A DNA stretch of 64,000 nucleotides. Origin: Anagrus nilaparvatae. Its lineage: Eukaryota > Arthropoda > Insecta > Hymenoptera > Mymaridae. A model generated the notes under the pieces. That model was not told the DNA's origin. It did no database searches and worked only from the letters and a program-made list of their open reading frames with translations. Each line of letters starts with the position of its first letter. The first letter of the stretch is position 1. Location of the stretch: NCBI GenBank assembly GCA_022575985.1, contig JAKSXM010000007.1, forward strand, positions 6,140,501 through 6,204,500. Reading direction: 5' to 3'. A program made the translations under genes and the position numbers. Positions 25,095 to 36,235 of this stretch are shown piece after piece.

Positions 25095-26140
25095 GTAATC
25101 GCAGAAAGTTTTTTATATAATGGTAGAACCGTTACTTCTATTTATAAATTGCCATTAAAAATAACAGATACTTTCGTGTGCAACGTTAATGCTAATTCTT
25201 CATACGCTGAAGTTTTAAGGAACGCTAATGTTATAATATAGGATGAAGTATTGATGACTTCTAAATTGGCTCTTGAAGCTGTAGATAATTTATTAAGAGA
25301 TATATGTTATAATAAAGAACAACTTGTCGAAAAAATATTTATGCAAAGTAGAGACGTTCGTCAAACATTGCTTATTGCTTAATATGGTATTCGTAGGCAT
25401 ATAGTTGAAAATTGTGTAATAAGATAGTTCTTTATGGAATAAGTTAGAACATTTTTAATTGCATACAAATATTCAAGCAAAATTAACGATGAAAACTTTA
25501 AAAATTGGTTGATCGATGTTGGCGATGGAAAATATTTCCCTAAATTTTAACGCGTTAACATAGTAGTAGAAACACCAAAAAATCAATCTCATTACCCGAT
25601 ATTATTACAGATATATTTTGAAAAGATATTAACGCAGAAGATAAATTTAATACATAAAGTAATATTAGAACCAACAAACCGTGATGTTATCGATTTGAAT
25701 AATGCAATAATTACTAGAATGAGAGGTAATTTTGTTGAATATTGTAGTGTTGACAGTTCTCAAATGAAAAAAATGAAAAAAATGAAAATCAATCTCAAAT
25801 TTTATCTATAGAATTATTCAATAATCTGTTACCAACAGAATATCTTCTCTTAAATTAAAATTAAAAACTGGAGCTATCGCTATTTTACTCAGAAACTTAA
25901 AGAGGGATTATGCATTACTGTAACGAATTGATCTTAGTAGAGATGTAGAAGAAATATCTTTTCTAATGATGCAAAGACAGTTCCATAGAAGATTAGGTAG
26001 CACTCTAACAATTGATAAATTACAGGTCCAGTCGTTTAAAAATGTAGGTATATTTTTACAAATACAAATTTTTAGTCGCGTATTAGTTAAGATTTGCCTC
26101 ATGGCACGCAAAATATCAACAGATATTAATGTATAAGTAA
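25095..26140 (+). pseudogene. decayed Helitron-type Pif1-like helicase
   Basis: No long frame survives, but stepping between frames the plus strand reads a Pif1-family helicase in order. The blocks are GRTVTSIYKLPLKI; AEVLRNANVII, then a stop in place of the usual tryptophan, then DEVLMTSKLALEAVDNLLRD (the Walker B region); DVRQTLLIA (eroded GDFRQTLPV); YGIRRHIVENC; FKNWLIDVGDGKYFP; TNRDVIDLNNAIITRMRG; LKTGAIAILLRNL; and at the end FKNVGIFLQ and MARKISTDINV, matching the 'vGIyL...ALSRAr' helicase motif VI region. The Walker A segment and the Rep domain are not visible. Stops and small indels are scattered throughout. Helitron origin is inferred from insect helicases of this type. Confidence 0.75.
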
Positions 26141-26537
26141 AAAGTTTCAACATTTTTTTGTTGAATTTTAATTTTGCGCAGTACATTGTTTTAATTTTAT
26201 CCCGTGAGGTACGAGAAAATATGAGAAAATTTTATAATTTGGCGATGGTATATTATATAATCATATTTGTCCGAAATTAAGGGCTATCCTTTAGTCAGAA
26301 CAAAACAAAAGTTCTGAAGGAGTTGCCCTATATAGTCCTGTCGCCAGGCATGCTATTTAATGCCATAAAAGCTTCATGGAAAAAAATGGGTTTTATTTAT
26401 GTTTTTTGACCCGCTAAACACGAATCTGGGGTCTATTTTACAAGATTTGTGATCTATTATTTGTTATTAAGAAATTTATTGCAAAATTTGGCAAAAATCT
26501 AAATGTTAAATATCCTGCAGATAAAATAATTCATACC

Positions 26538-27215
26538 GGGCTTGGTAGCGCAGAGGTAACGTTCTTGCTTTGTAATATTGTATTATATTATGAAGTGAGT
26601 TCGCCGCTGATGTGGATACTATTATTTCTAAATAAACATTTAATAAAAATTAAATATTTATTATAAGAAGGAAGAGTAGAGCTGGCTGCCGGTCCGCAGG
26701 AGACAGATGAAATAGAAAGTGCTATTTACTGTCTCTGTATGTCATGCATAGAAGGCGTTATTTAAAGGTTTTTCGCGCCTGTTTTAAAGCGTAGAGTCGT
26801 AGGAATCCAACTCTGCGCTTGAATGACGGAATTGTCAGCATGGCTCCTATAAAAAAGTCGGACCTTGGACCGCAATTGGTCTTCCCAAATCATAAGAAGG
26901 TTAAAGATAATTGAGTTTGAAAAACGGTTGTTAAAATTCCACCAACCCTGTATATTTCTTTTAATCCTACAGTTTCACTAACAATTTATCCACGTACGTC
27001 TTTAAACCAAAAATTATTTCCATTAATGGAAAAACCGGTATATATCTCAATATATATATCGACTTTCGAGGAAATAAAAGCAAAAACTGTGGTTTGGACC
27101 GCTTGTGCAAATTGCTGGTGACATCTGACATAACGTAAGGTTCAAAGAGGTTATTTATTTATTTTGAAAAAATTTAGCGTAGGCGTGGCCAATGCGCAAT
27201 GTATTACAAATTTGC
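26538..27215 (+). repeat. tRNA-headed dispersed repeat, copy 2
   Basis: The head CCGGGCTTGGTAGCGCAGAG resembles a tRNA 5' half with a Pol III A-box (TAGCGCAGAGGTAA). The B-box is eroded (GAGTTCGCCG). The body matches the minus-strand copy at 1530-2226 through AGAGCTGGCTG, GCTATTTACTGTCTCTGTAT, AAGTCGGACCTTGGACC, AAAACCGGTATATATCTCA and TGGTGACATCTGACATAA, up to about 27170 and perhaps 27215. It begins exactly where the foldback arm is interrupted. Confidence 0.65.
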
Positions 27216-27380
27216 ATATAAATAGCAATATTTGTACATAGTACATACATAATTATTTGAATAAAAATAGTATTAAAATATAAAAAATAAAATAAAATAA
27301 AATTATAATACTTAATAACATTAAGATAAAATTTGATTTGTAATTTAATATAGCATTATTAAATGATGCAATACATAGTA

Positions 27381-28723
27381 TTAGCAAGAAAAAAGATGTT
27401 TTATATTTAATATTATTAAAGGAAAGGTTTGGTTTTTTTGTAGATGTAATAGGTATTTCATTATATGCCTTTTAAATGTATCTAAACAATGATATCCTTT
27501 GAATGTGAACGGAAGATTGTTCCACTCAGTTATTGCAGATATAAAAAATGAACTCTTATAGAATTCAGTTCTGTATGAAGTAGGAAGTGCAAAAGTTAAT
27601 GGCAGGTATTCTGATAGAGAGGTGTCAGGAAGATTGCGTTGAGAACGCCTTATTGCTTCATCAGGAGGTCTAAATTGTGATGCTACATATGGAGGTCTAC
27701 CAGTAGATACTAAGCTATGCATTAATACCAGCTTATAGTATTTTCTATGAGAATTTGCTGTTAACCAGTTTAATTCATTCCTCAGTGAGGTTATTGAGGC
27801 ACGTTCATATCTTTCAACACCAAAGATAAATCTTATAGCAAGGTTGAAAATTCTTTCAACCTTATCCATAAGTGTGACATCTAAAGCATCATAAACTAGA
27901 CAGCAGTAATCAAAAAATGGGACAATTAAAGATGAAACTAATAATGTACGAAGGTTATAGGATAGTAGTCTCGATTTTAAACGTAACCTATGTAACGTAT
28001 AATGTATATTTTTTGATAATTTCATTGTATGTAATGACCAATTTAATTTAGGTATTAATATCACACCTAAATTTAATACTGATGATGAATACGATATATT
28101 CACATTCGAAACAGTTATTGAAGGAATATCCGTTTCATATAAATTATTTAAATTACTCAGTTGGAAAACAGTTCCAAAATTAATAGCTTTTATTCTATTG
28201 GGATTCAGTTTAAGATGATTTTGTGCTGTCCAGTCTACAGTATACAGGCAGTATTGTAAGAAGAAGCCTTACACTGGATGAATATTTGCAAATCGTCAAC
28301 AAACAGCTCGTACTGAAAATAATTTATTCCTTTTAGAATAGGATCCATGTAGATTAAGAACAAAATAGGACTAAGCACTGAGCCCTGATGCACTCCAGAA
28401 CTAGTCGTAATAAATTCAGTGGGATCTCCACTTTCATCTACTACTGCTTGCTGATGAAAAAGCAAATAATAATGGTACCACTGAATAGTAGTTTGACAGA
28501 AACCTAGATCATATAACCTCTCCAGCAATATGCTATGATCTATTGTATCAAAAACCTTAGAGAAACCAAACATTAACAGAACTGTTACAAAACCCAACTC
28601 AACTCCACGACAAATGGTGTCAGTAAGGTTTAATAAGACTGTCTGAGTACTAAAGTTTTTCCTATATCTAGATTGATGAATATTTATTAAATTATTGGTT
28701 AAACATAAGCACACATACAAAAC
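27381..28723 (-). pseudogene. CR1-like non-LTR retrotransposon, 3' half of reverse transcriptase, frameshifted
   Basis: From 28720 the minus strand reads STQTVLLNLTDTI, FDTIDHSILLERLYDLGF, TSSGVHQGSVLSPILFLIYM and LFVDDLQIF. The last is the catalytic box with V in place of A in the usual FADD. A frame change near 28235 leads to LKLNPNRIKAINFGTVFQL and then, from 28103, ISYSSSVLNLGVILIPKLNW. The end is a thumb region with LVSSLIVPFFDYCCLVY, SYRTEFYKSSFFISAITEWN and a stop at 27381. This order and the C-terminal pattern are typical of CR1/L2-type elements. Endonuclease and early RT are missing, consistent with 5' truncation at about 28723, where the surrounding foldback resumes. Confidence 0.85.
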
Positions 28724-29787
28724 ATCATAATTTTGATAAGTCCCTGATTTTATTATACATATTTTGACTCACTAAATCCAAATTTTTAATTTATACGGTC
28801 GTATAATTAATTGTTTAAACAATATTTAATTGTTAATAAATTGTTTAAACAAAATGTTTTTAAAAATTACGTGTGACACCTTTGTTTATGTATTTTTTGA
28901 CCCTATGATCACGATTTTCAAGTTCTTTTTTGCAAAAACAACCCCAGTAATTGTTTAAATAATTTTAATTTGTTTACAAGCCAGAATAAGTATGCTGTTT
29001 AGTAAAATTTGATAAAAACATGAATTCCGCAGCTTACACCCGCCTGAGACATTAAAACAGTGTATAACACAGTTATATTATGTGTAAATTATACGTAAAC
29101 AGTGTTATAACATCAGTTACACATAATTTACACATAATTTAACACTGTTAACCTAGATAATACGTACTATATTCTTGTTCAAGTTCAAAATATCCGCTAT
29201 TATTGAAAAATATTGTTTGAATTCAACTTTTTTAGTGAAAATTATACTTAAAATAGTAACAACTTATAATTGAACTTTAAAATTATTAAGAATTTTAAGC
29301 AGACTGTCATTCTAATCATAAACTTTTTAACCCGAAAAAATGTTCTGGAGATAAATTAGGAAAAAACATTTTTTACCGTAAAACTATTCACTGTACGAGC
29401 CCCCAATCAGGGTAATTACCCCTTGAATCCTGGGCCACTATTCATGGTATAAAAAAATAAAAAAACTGCAACCGGTTTGTGAACTCACAACCAACGTACT
29501 TGGAAAATGTTTAAATTTATATTTTGAATCTTGAAACTTGTATAATTTTATGTCCTTTATAATTTTAAGCCAAAATAAAATGATTTTAAGATCCTGAAAT
29601 CCTTATTATTCTATATCCCGTTATCGAAATTATTCTGAATCCCTAACTACAAATTATTCTAAGTCCCTAAGCTCAGATTATTCTAGTCACTAAATCAAAA
29701 TTATTCTAAGTCCATTAACCCTCACCCCAAACATGGCACATTTGACCTCCCCCCCACAATGATATGCTTGAAATACCCCCTCATGTT

Positions 29788-30110
29788 AAATTTAAAAAAT
29801 TTTTGGGTCATAAAAGCATGACTTCCCAGATCTGTGCAACTCGGATCAAAATTCTGCTTTGCTCATATTGAAGATCATTTAATTCTAGGTGGAGGTATCG
29901 TGAGAAATTTTTTAACCTTTCCAGTAATAAGTTACAGCTAATTGTTTATAAAAACAATTTGGCTATAACTCGCTACTGAAGAGCTTTAGAGAAAAATTTC
30001 CTACGATACACCTCTAGAATTAAAAGATCTTTAAAATGAGCTAAGTAGAATTTTGATCAAAGTTATCCAGATCTGCGATCTCAGGCATTTATACCCAAAA
30101 ATATCAAAAA
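29788..30110. repeat. nested palindrome inside the large foldback
   Basis: Arms of about 150 bp mirror each other around 29950. TTTTTGGGTCATAAAAGCAT pairs with the ATTTATACCCAAAAA region, CCCAGATCTG with CAGATCTG, GAAGATCATTTAATTCTAG with CTAGAATTAAAAGATCTT, and CAGCTAATTG with CAATTTGGCT loosely. It forms the loop region of the larger element and has no coding potential. Confidence 0.6.
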
Positions 30111-31190
30111 TTTAACATGAAGTATTTGATTAAAGAAATAAACATTTTTAATTTTTTTTATATTCTTGTAATATAATCAAATACTAAAAAACATTGAATA
30201 TTTTATTAAAAAATTATTATAAATAAATATATGGTTAAAAAATCTTGATTTCAAAATATGCTGTGAGAAAACACCCGGTGTCAGTGTCGGAGAGGGCGTC
30301 CTTAACTATTTGTAGTATAATTTTCACTAAAAAAGTTGAATTCAAACAATATTTTTCAATAATAGCGGATATTTTGAACTTGAACAAGAATATAGTACGT
30401 ATTATATAGGTTAACAGTGTTAAATTATGTGTAAATTATGTGTAACTGATATTATAACACTGTTTACGTATAATTTACACATAATATAACTGTGTTATAC
30501 ACTGTTTCAATGTCTCAGGCGGGTGTAAGCTGCGGAATTCATGTTTTTATCAAATTTTACTAAACAGCATACTTATTCTGGCTTGTAAACAAATTAAAAT
30601 TATTTAAACAATTACTGGGGTTGTTTTTGCAAAAAAGAACTTGAAAATCGTGATCATAGGGTCAAAAAATACATAAACAAAGGTGTCACACGTAATTTTT
30701 AAAAACATTTTGTTGGGACAGTTTTCGTGATTTTGAAAAGCATAATTAAAATTGTTTAAACTTTTACTGGGGTTGGTTTTTGAATAAAAAAACCTGAAAA
30801 TCGTGATCAGAGGGTCAAAATTACATAAACAAAGGTGTCAAACGTAATTTTCGCTAAATTTTTGTTTAAACAATTTATTAACAATTAAATATTGTTTAAA
30901 TAATTAATGATACGACCTTATAAATTAGAAATTTGGATTCAGTGACTTAAAATACGCATAATAATATCAGGGACTTATCAAAATTATGAATTATTTTAGC
31001 TGCAGGATATTTAACATTTAGATTTTTGCCTAATTTTGCAATAAATTGTTAATAACAAATAATAGACCACAAATCTTTTTAAATAGACCCCAGATTCGTG
31101 TTTAGCGGGTCAAAAAACATAAATACAACCTATTTGTTTCCATGGAGCTCTTATGGCATTAAATAGCATGGCTGGCAACAGGACTAATAT

Positions 31191-32299
31191 ATGATGTCAA
31201 ACCTTGCTTATAATGTTTTATCAACTAGTAAAGACATAGGAAGTGATAAGTTTCTTTTTCGAACACTTAGATCATGGTCGCGGTGGTTTAGACCTCCTGA
31301 TCATCCGCCATTTTATAGCACTGATTTCACCATTTTTAACATGGAACGTGTTCATTGGATGGGGTATTTGAAAAAGTTTGGCAAAAATCTGACTATAATC
31401 ATGGAAATTATATTTAAAGACGCTCTGACCAATGGATTCCCCAACTAAGACATATACAGGTTGTTAGAGAAAAGCTTCAGGAATCGAATGGTATGGGTCT
31501 TATAGTCGATTGTCGGCAAAATTTTGAGAAATAAGGGTATAAGGATAAGTAAATATTGCATTAGTCTTATTGAGAAAATTCCGGAAGTTAATTATTTTTC
31601 CCATCAAATCGTGAATTCCCCAATGCAGATAGTAATAAATTGAAAATTTAAAGCTTAAAGAATTTATTGCTACTTTCCGAATATAAATTATACGTGTGAA
31701 ATTTCGAGTAGTTAAAAGAAAAAATTTTTACAACGCAGTGTTAGTAGCAGGGATGCCATATTGTTTGTTTATTATAAAAAGCGCGCGTACTAAGGTTATA
31801 GTAAATAAAAACTAAATGTTATTCTTTAATTTGTAATTACATATTTATTTATTAAGTATTAATTTTTTATTTTAAAATAAATTTTTTTCCATCAAATAAT
31901 TTTTAAACTGCATTTAATAAAAAATAAAAATTACTTGATAAATATATACACGGAAGTTTAAATTTGAGTTTTGAATTTGTTCTTTTTGCACAAGTATTAC
32001 TGCGAGATTGAAAAGTAATAACATGTTAATTGTAAATTAATAAAATTAAGAAATTAAATTAGTTTGTGTTGTTTGCTAGTAAACAAAAAAAGATGACAAT
32101 TTTAACTATATTAATTTTTTGATTTTTAATTATGTTAAATGATATTGAATTTGAGATTTTACGTAAGAAAAGAGTAAAATTAAAAATGTGCAATAAATTC
32201 AATTAATTTCTTTAAGTTTATGACAAAAAGTGTAAATATTTTTTTATATAAAACTTACTTGATATCATAGGTTATGTTTTAAAAATAAGTTATTTTGTT
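31191..32299. other. stretch with one unassigned 85-codon frame, no gene supported
   Basis: The frame at 31191-31448 (plus) includes SWSRWFRPPDHPPFYSTDF. Its local composition is less AT-rich than the surroundings, but I recognise no family and see no second exon. It may be part of an unrecognised repeat. The rest to 32299 is AT-rich with nothing seen. Confidence 0.3.
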
Positions 32300-32332
32300 C
32301 TTGATAAGGGTTGCTAAATGCAACCGAAACGT
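32300..32332 (+). other. TTGATAA-hairpin-GAAACG motif (hammerhead- or Penelope-like)
   Basis: CTTGATAAG is followed by stem GGTTGC (32309-32314), loop TAAAT, stem GCAACC (32320-32325), then GAAACGTTG. The hairpin is perfect and the flanking words match the layout CTGATGA-stem II-GAAA of a hammerhead ribozyme core except at the first block. A weaker minus-strand version lies near 32530-32575 (CCTTGATAAAG...GAAAAC). Confidence 0.45.
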
Positions 32333-32929
32333 TGAAGAAAATAAATTTTTATTATTTAAAAAAAAACATTGTGGTTCCATTATTGATCGTTAAATTCTTT
32401 AAATATTATAATAAAGTTAAGAGATATTTTTCATTAAATTTGTGAATAGTATTAAAAAAATTAATTTTTTGAAATGATTGAAATAATAACAACCTTTACG
32501 AGCAAATTTTAATTGATGCTGATTTATTTAGATATTAATAAAGTCCGAGTTTTCAACTCACATTAAGTCTTTATCAAGGCTAAAAAATATACGTGTATGG
32601 TAAAATAATATAAAAATCTTTTAAATAAAATTAATTTAAAAAACTTACAATGTGATGTTAAATAATTAAGTCAAATATCAAAAACTTTAATATAACAATT
32701 ATAAAAAATTTTTTCTTAATCCTAATCATTATATTCATTTGATTAAAAATAATGATATACATATTACGTAAAGTCACTTTATAACAAAAAATATCAACTG
32801 ATTTATAAATAAAAAACAACAAAGTTTTATTAATCTTAATAAATTAATGTGATTTCTTCTTGTGCTGTTATTGTTGTCTAAAAGTCAGCTGACAATTTAA
32901 AAATATGATAGAAAACATATATGTGTAGA

Positions 32930-33655
32930 CATTAGAGACCTAATTTTGGGTTTTGTAAAAAAACTTTGCTCCCCGAGTTTTTTTGTGATTTTTTGGTCTT
33001 AAAAAGTCCCCAGCTCCAAGGATTTTGATTTTGCTTTGCAAAAACACGTGCCGGTAAGCATCTCAATTTTCGCATTTGAATAACATGGGAATTTCGACTT
33101 TTCAGCTTCTTAATTTTTTAACGTGCTGAAAATTTTTTTAAAACACTACCAAACATATAAAAAATAATATTTAGACATATAAAAACTAATCCATAAATTT
33201 TTAGAAATCCCAGAATACTTTGTTTTATCAAAAAAAATTTTTTAAAATGGCGATTTTCCCATTTAAAATACATTGTTTTTTTTTGTAATGTATTTTAAAT
33301 GGATAAATTGCGATTTTCAAACATTTTATTTTGATTAAATAAAGTTTTCTGGGAATTCTAGAATTTTGGGGATCAATTTTTATATGTCTAAACATCATTT
33401 TTATCTTCTAACTATAGTGTTTACAAAAATTTTGCAGCACTTAAAAAAATTAGAAAGCTGAAAAGTCCAAATTCTCATGTTATTTAAATATTAAAATTGA
33501 GGTGGTTACAGGTACGTGTTTTTGCAAAGCAAAATCAAAATCCTTGGAGCTGGACAATTTTTATGACCAAAAGTTGACAAAAATACCCGGGGAGCAAAGT
33601 ATTTCTACAAAGTCCAAAATTATTTCCACTCTAGTAGACATCTACATTCCAGGGT
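32930..33655. mobile_element. near-complete palindrome, about 350-bp arms
   Basis: The two halves mirror each other around about 33285, where ATTTAAAATACATTG is followed after a T run by AATGTATTTTAAAT. Paired words include TTTGCTCCCC with GGGGAGCAAA, AGCTCCAAGGATTTTGATTT with AAATCAAAATCCTTGGAGCT, and GCAAAAACACGTGCC with GTACGTGTTTTTGC. No frame is meaningful. It is a probable MITE or foldback. Confidence 0.7.
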
Positions 33656-33794
33656 GTTAATTAAAAATCATAATACAGAATGATGATAAAGTAGATATAT
33701 AACAACAAATATTCATATATTTTTTCTCATTTTATGGATGTTAGACAAATATGGGGCCGGTAAGGTAGAACAGTTACCGACATTAGTTTTTTTT

Positions 33795-34085
33795 AAATAA
33801 TTAATTTTGTTGTTAATATAAAAATTTGAATTTTATTTCATCCACTCCGTAATTAAATTCTGCGTCGATTAAAAAAAAAATTACTAAATGGCTCAAAATT
33901 TACTAAGAAAAATGTTGGATTTTCTAAAATTGCTTCAAAATTGTAAATCAAATCGGGAAATCCAACTTTTTTCCTAGTAAATTTTGAGCTATTTAGTTAA
34001 TTTTTTTTTTAATCGGCGCAGAATTTAATTACGGAATGGATAAAATAAAATTCAAATTTTTACGTTAACAACTAAATTAATTGAA
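33795..34085. mobile_element. palindromic element, about 130-bp arms
   Basis: Left-arm words AAAATTTGAATTTTATTTCA, CCGTAATTAAATTCTGCGTC and CTCAAAATTTACTAAG are mirrored on the right as CTTAGTAAATTTTGAG-like, GCGCAGAATTTAATTACGG and AAATAAAATTCAAATTTT. The loop lies near 33937. It sits 140 bp from the previous palindrome. Confidence 0.7.
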
Positions 34086-34099
34086 AGTAAAATTTCCTA

Positions 34100-34215
34100 C
34101 ATTTTTTCCCGTGTTCAACACATAGTTTTTCATTAAAAGCGAAAAAAAGATCGCCCGAAAGTAAGAAAGTAGATCGTTTTTGCAGCGTGTAATGAAAAAA
34201 ATTTTTTTATAATCT
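34100..34215 (+). repeat. short dispersed repeat with hairpin, copy 1
   Basis: ACACATAGTTTTTCATTAAA then AGCG, a variable middle, then GCGTGTAATGAAAAAAATTT. The same words occur at 57335-57440 in the same orientation. The ends TTTCATTAAAAGCG and CGTGTAATGAAA are partly complementary, so each copy can fold. Confidence 0.5.
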
Positions 34216-35790
34216 AAAATTTTTATTTTTAAATAGTATTATAGAGTATAGAAAGAAAGGATTTTAATAGCGAGGGATTATATACTAACTGTGTAAATAA
34301 ATTGTTACGATTCATAAGTAAAACGAATGGTCTTTACAATGAAATTTAAAAACTCGAATTTTAATAATCCCTCAGTCCAAGAGTTAAATAATTTTTTAAA
34401 AATGAAAATAAAATTAAATAAAAATGTAACGAATGATCAGAAACCCGAAAATAGAAAATATTTCATAATCAAGAGGTCGTAAAAATTTTTCGGGTATTTG
34501 AACTTTCGGGGTAATTTTTTTCTTTTTTATATTTTTCGTTACATAATATTTCTTTACAATATTAATAGGAACTTTTTTTTAATGCTTATTATATTTCTAG
34601 AAAATAGGTTTTATTCACGAATAAATCGGCGAATAAATAATTATACATAAAAATAATTCCCTTAAAAAAGAAATTGAGTATAAAAAAATAATTTTTTCGT
34701 GGAATAATTTTTTTTTAATTGATTTAATAACTTTTGAGTATTGATTTCAACTCAACATCAAATTTTATTAAATTAGTAAAATATTTAATCGCAAAAAACA
34801 TACAAACTATAATCACAAGCTAACTCTAAATTTCTTAATTCATTTGCTGATTTTTATTTTACTGTTATGTTTATTTATTATAATTTAATGTCTGATTTAA
34901 TTTTTCTCATATAGAAGTTCAAACTCAAACGAAGTAAATTACCGAAAAAAGTACAAATTAAATTTAGCGGCACTTTCGACAAAGGGTAAAAAAAGAGTAG
35001 TGAAAACGAATATTACTTGATAAAAGTTGAACATAATTATATTTTCTTGCAAGCTTCCTGATTTAAAGGATGAAAAAAAAAAATTTCTCTGTGATTAAAT
35101 TAAATTAAAATAAAATTTAATGGACATATTTACATATTTTAAAACCAACAAAATACCATTTTTCCTAAATTTACTTTTTTATATTTTTGGGTAGGCTTTT
35201 GTAAAACACGTGGTTAATCTTACAGAAGAGTTTCAGAGATATTAAAATTTTTAAACCTATGCAATATTTCTCCAAGTACATCAAAAATCAGATATTTATT
35301 TAGTAAATGAAATCGGTATAAATTACATCAAATCAATTTATTCGTATAAAAAAATGTGCTGGGGAAATATCAATACATTTTATTTATACAAGTTTCATTA
35401 CGTTGTCAATAAGGAGTATTAATATAGTTTGTAAAGTATAAAGGTAATGAACAATTCTTTAGACAGAAGGGTGAATAATTAATTGTGTAAATGCTTATTT
35501 CTAGTAAGAAAGCCTTAAATCGACCTATTTAACTATAAAACTATAATTAATCTTATAAAGTAATAATTACTACTTTTAAACAAGTACACATTATTGATTA
35601 CCAGTTATTTGATAAAATCGATTTCATTGAAATATTACATAATTTAAAAATTATTATCATTCTAATTTCCGTTTATTTTACTAAATGAGTATACATATTA
35701 GGCTGTCACTTTTAAAAAAGAACCATAATTATTCTACATTAATGAATCACGAAAAATAGGAAACGTTTAATAGTATATTAAGCATAAAGA
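34216..35790. other. AT-rich stretch, no gene recognised
   Basis: No open frame with family resemblance and no clear repeat structure in this interval. Confidence 0.5.
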
Positions 35791-35963
35791 GCGCAAAAGT
35801 TTTGATACTAGCGTGATCATAAACACGAGTGCTCGGCGAACCCAGGCATAAGTGATATGTGTTCCTGCTAGTATAGAAATTTTTTTGCCCATGGTGCTTA
35901 AAATACTTTTTGCCTACCTTGGAGTAGAATGAGTGTTGGAAATTCAGTGCCTAATTTTACGCC
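35791..35963 (-). repeat. dispersed repeat 'A', left-block fragment, inverted
   Basis: Read on the minus strand, GGCGTAAAATT and GGCAAAAAGTATTTTAAGCA are followed by CCATGGGCAAAA, CACGAGTGTTT-like words and CAAAACTTTTGCGC. This is the left block of the repeats at 2981 and 19361, without the tandem units. Confidence 0.55.
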
Positions 35964-35979
35964 TTAAAAGTAAAAATAT

Positions 35980-36235
35980 AATTTTTCTTCCTAGTGGGTC
36001 GAAAACACTTTTTTAGACTCGCAACGAGATCGAAAAAAACGCGTTTTCTCTCCACTGAGGAAGAAAATTTTCGTTTTGTCCATGGGAGCAAAAAAAGAAT
36101 GGCCCAGATCGCTCGTTAATTAGCATCCGAGGCGATTGCTCCCTTGGTTAAAAATGTACTATTTCTTTCTTAGAGGCGGAAAAAAGTTTTTTCTTCCTAG
36201 CAAGTAAAAAGCACTTTTTGGCCTTTACATTTCTC
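35980..36235 (+). repeat. short repeat with internal duplication
   Basis: TTCTTCCTAGTGGGTCGAAAACACTTTTTT near 35985 (first part TTCTTCCTAGTGGG) recurs as TTCTTCCTAGCAAG then AAAAGCACTTTTTG near 36199. The interval includes GCGATTGCTCCC and CGAAAAAAACGCGTTTTCTC. GC is higher than the background. It is non-coding and the family is unknown. Confidence 0.35.

Larger units (their letters stand above)
26334..31185. mobile_element. very large foldback element, left arm split by an insertion
   Basis: The left end AGTCCTGTCGCCAGGCATGC is mirrored by the right end GCATGGCTGGCAACAGGACT. Arms match through ATGCCATAAAAGCTTCATGG, GACCCGCTAAACACGAATCT and AAATATCCTGCAG. The left arm stops at 26537 and resumes at about 28724 with CATAATTTTGATAAGTCCC, exactly where the right arm is continuous (30970-31000). 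Arm sequence then continues on the left to about 29262 and on the right back to about 30312. The right arm has an extra duplicated segment of roughly 140 bp (about 30600-30850). Without the insertion the element would be near 2.7 kb. No transposase is seen. Confidence 0.75.

Noticed and set aside
26520..26620. Functional tRNA gene at the repeat head
   Set aside because: There is an A-box-like stretch, but the B-box is eroded and no complete acceptor stem or anticodon arm can be formed by eye. It fits a tRNA-derived repeat head.
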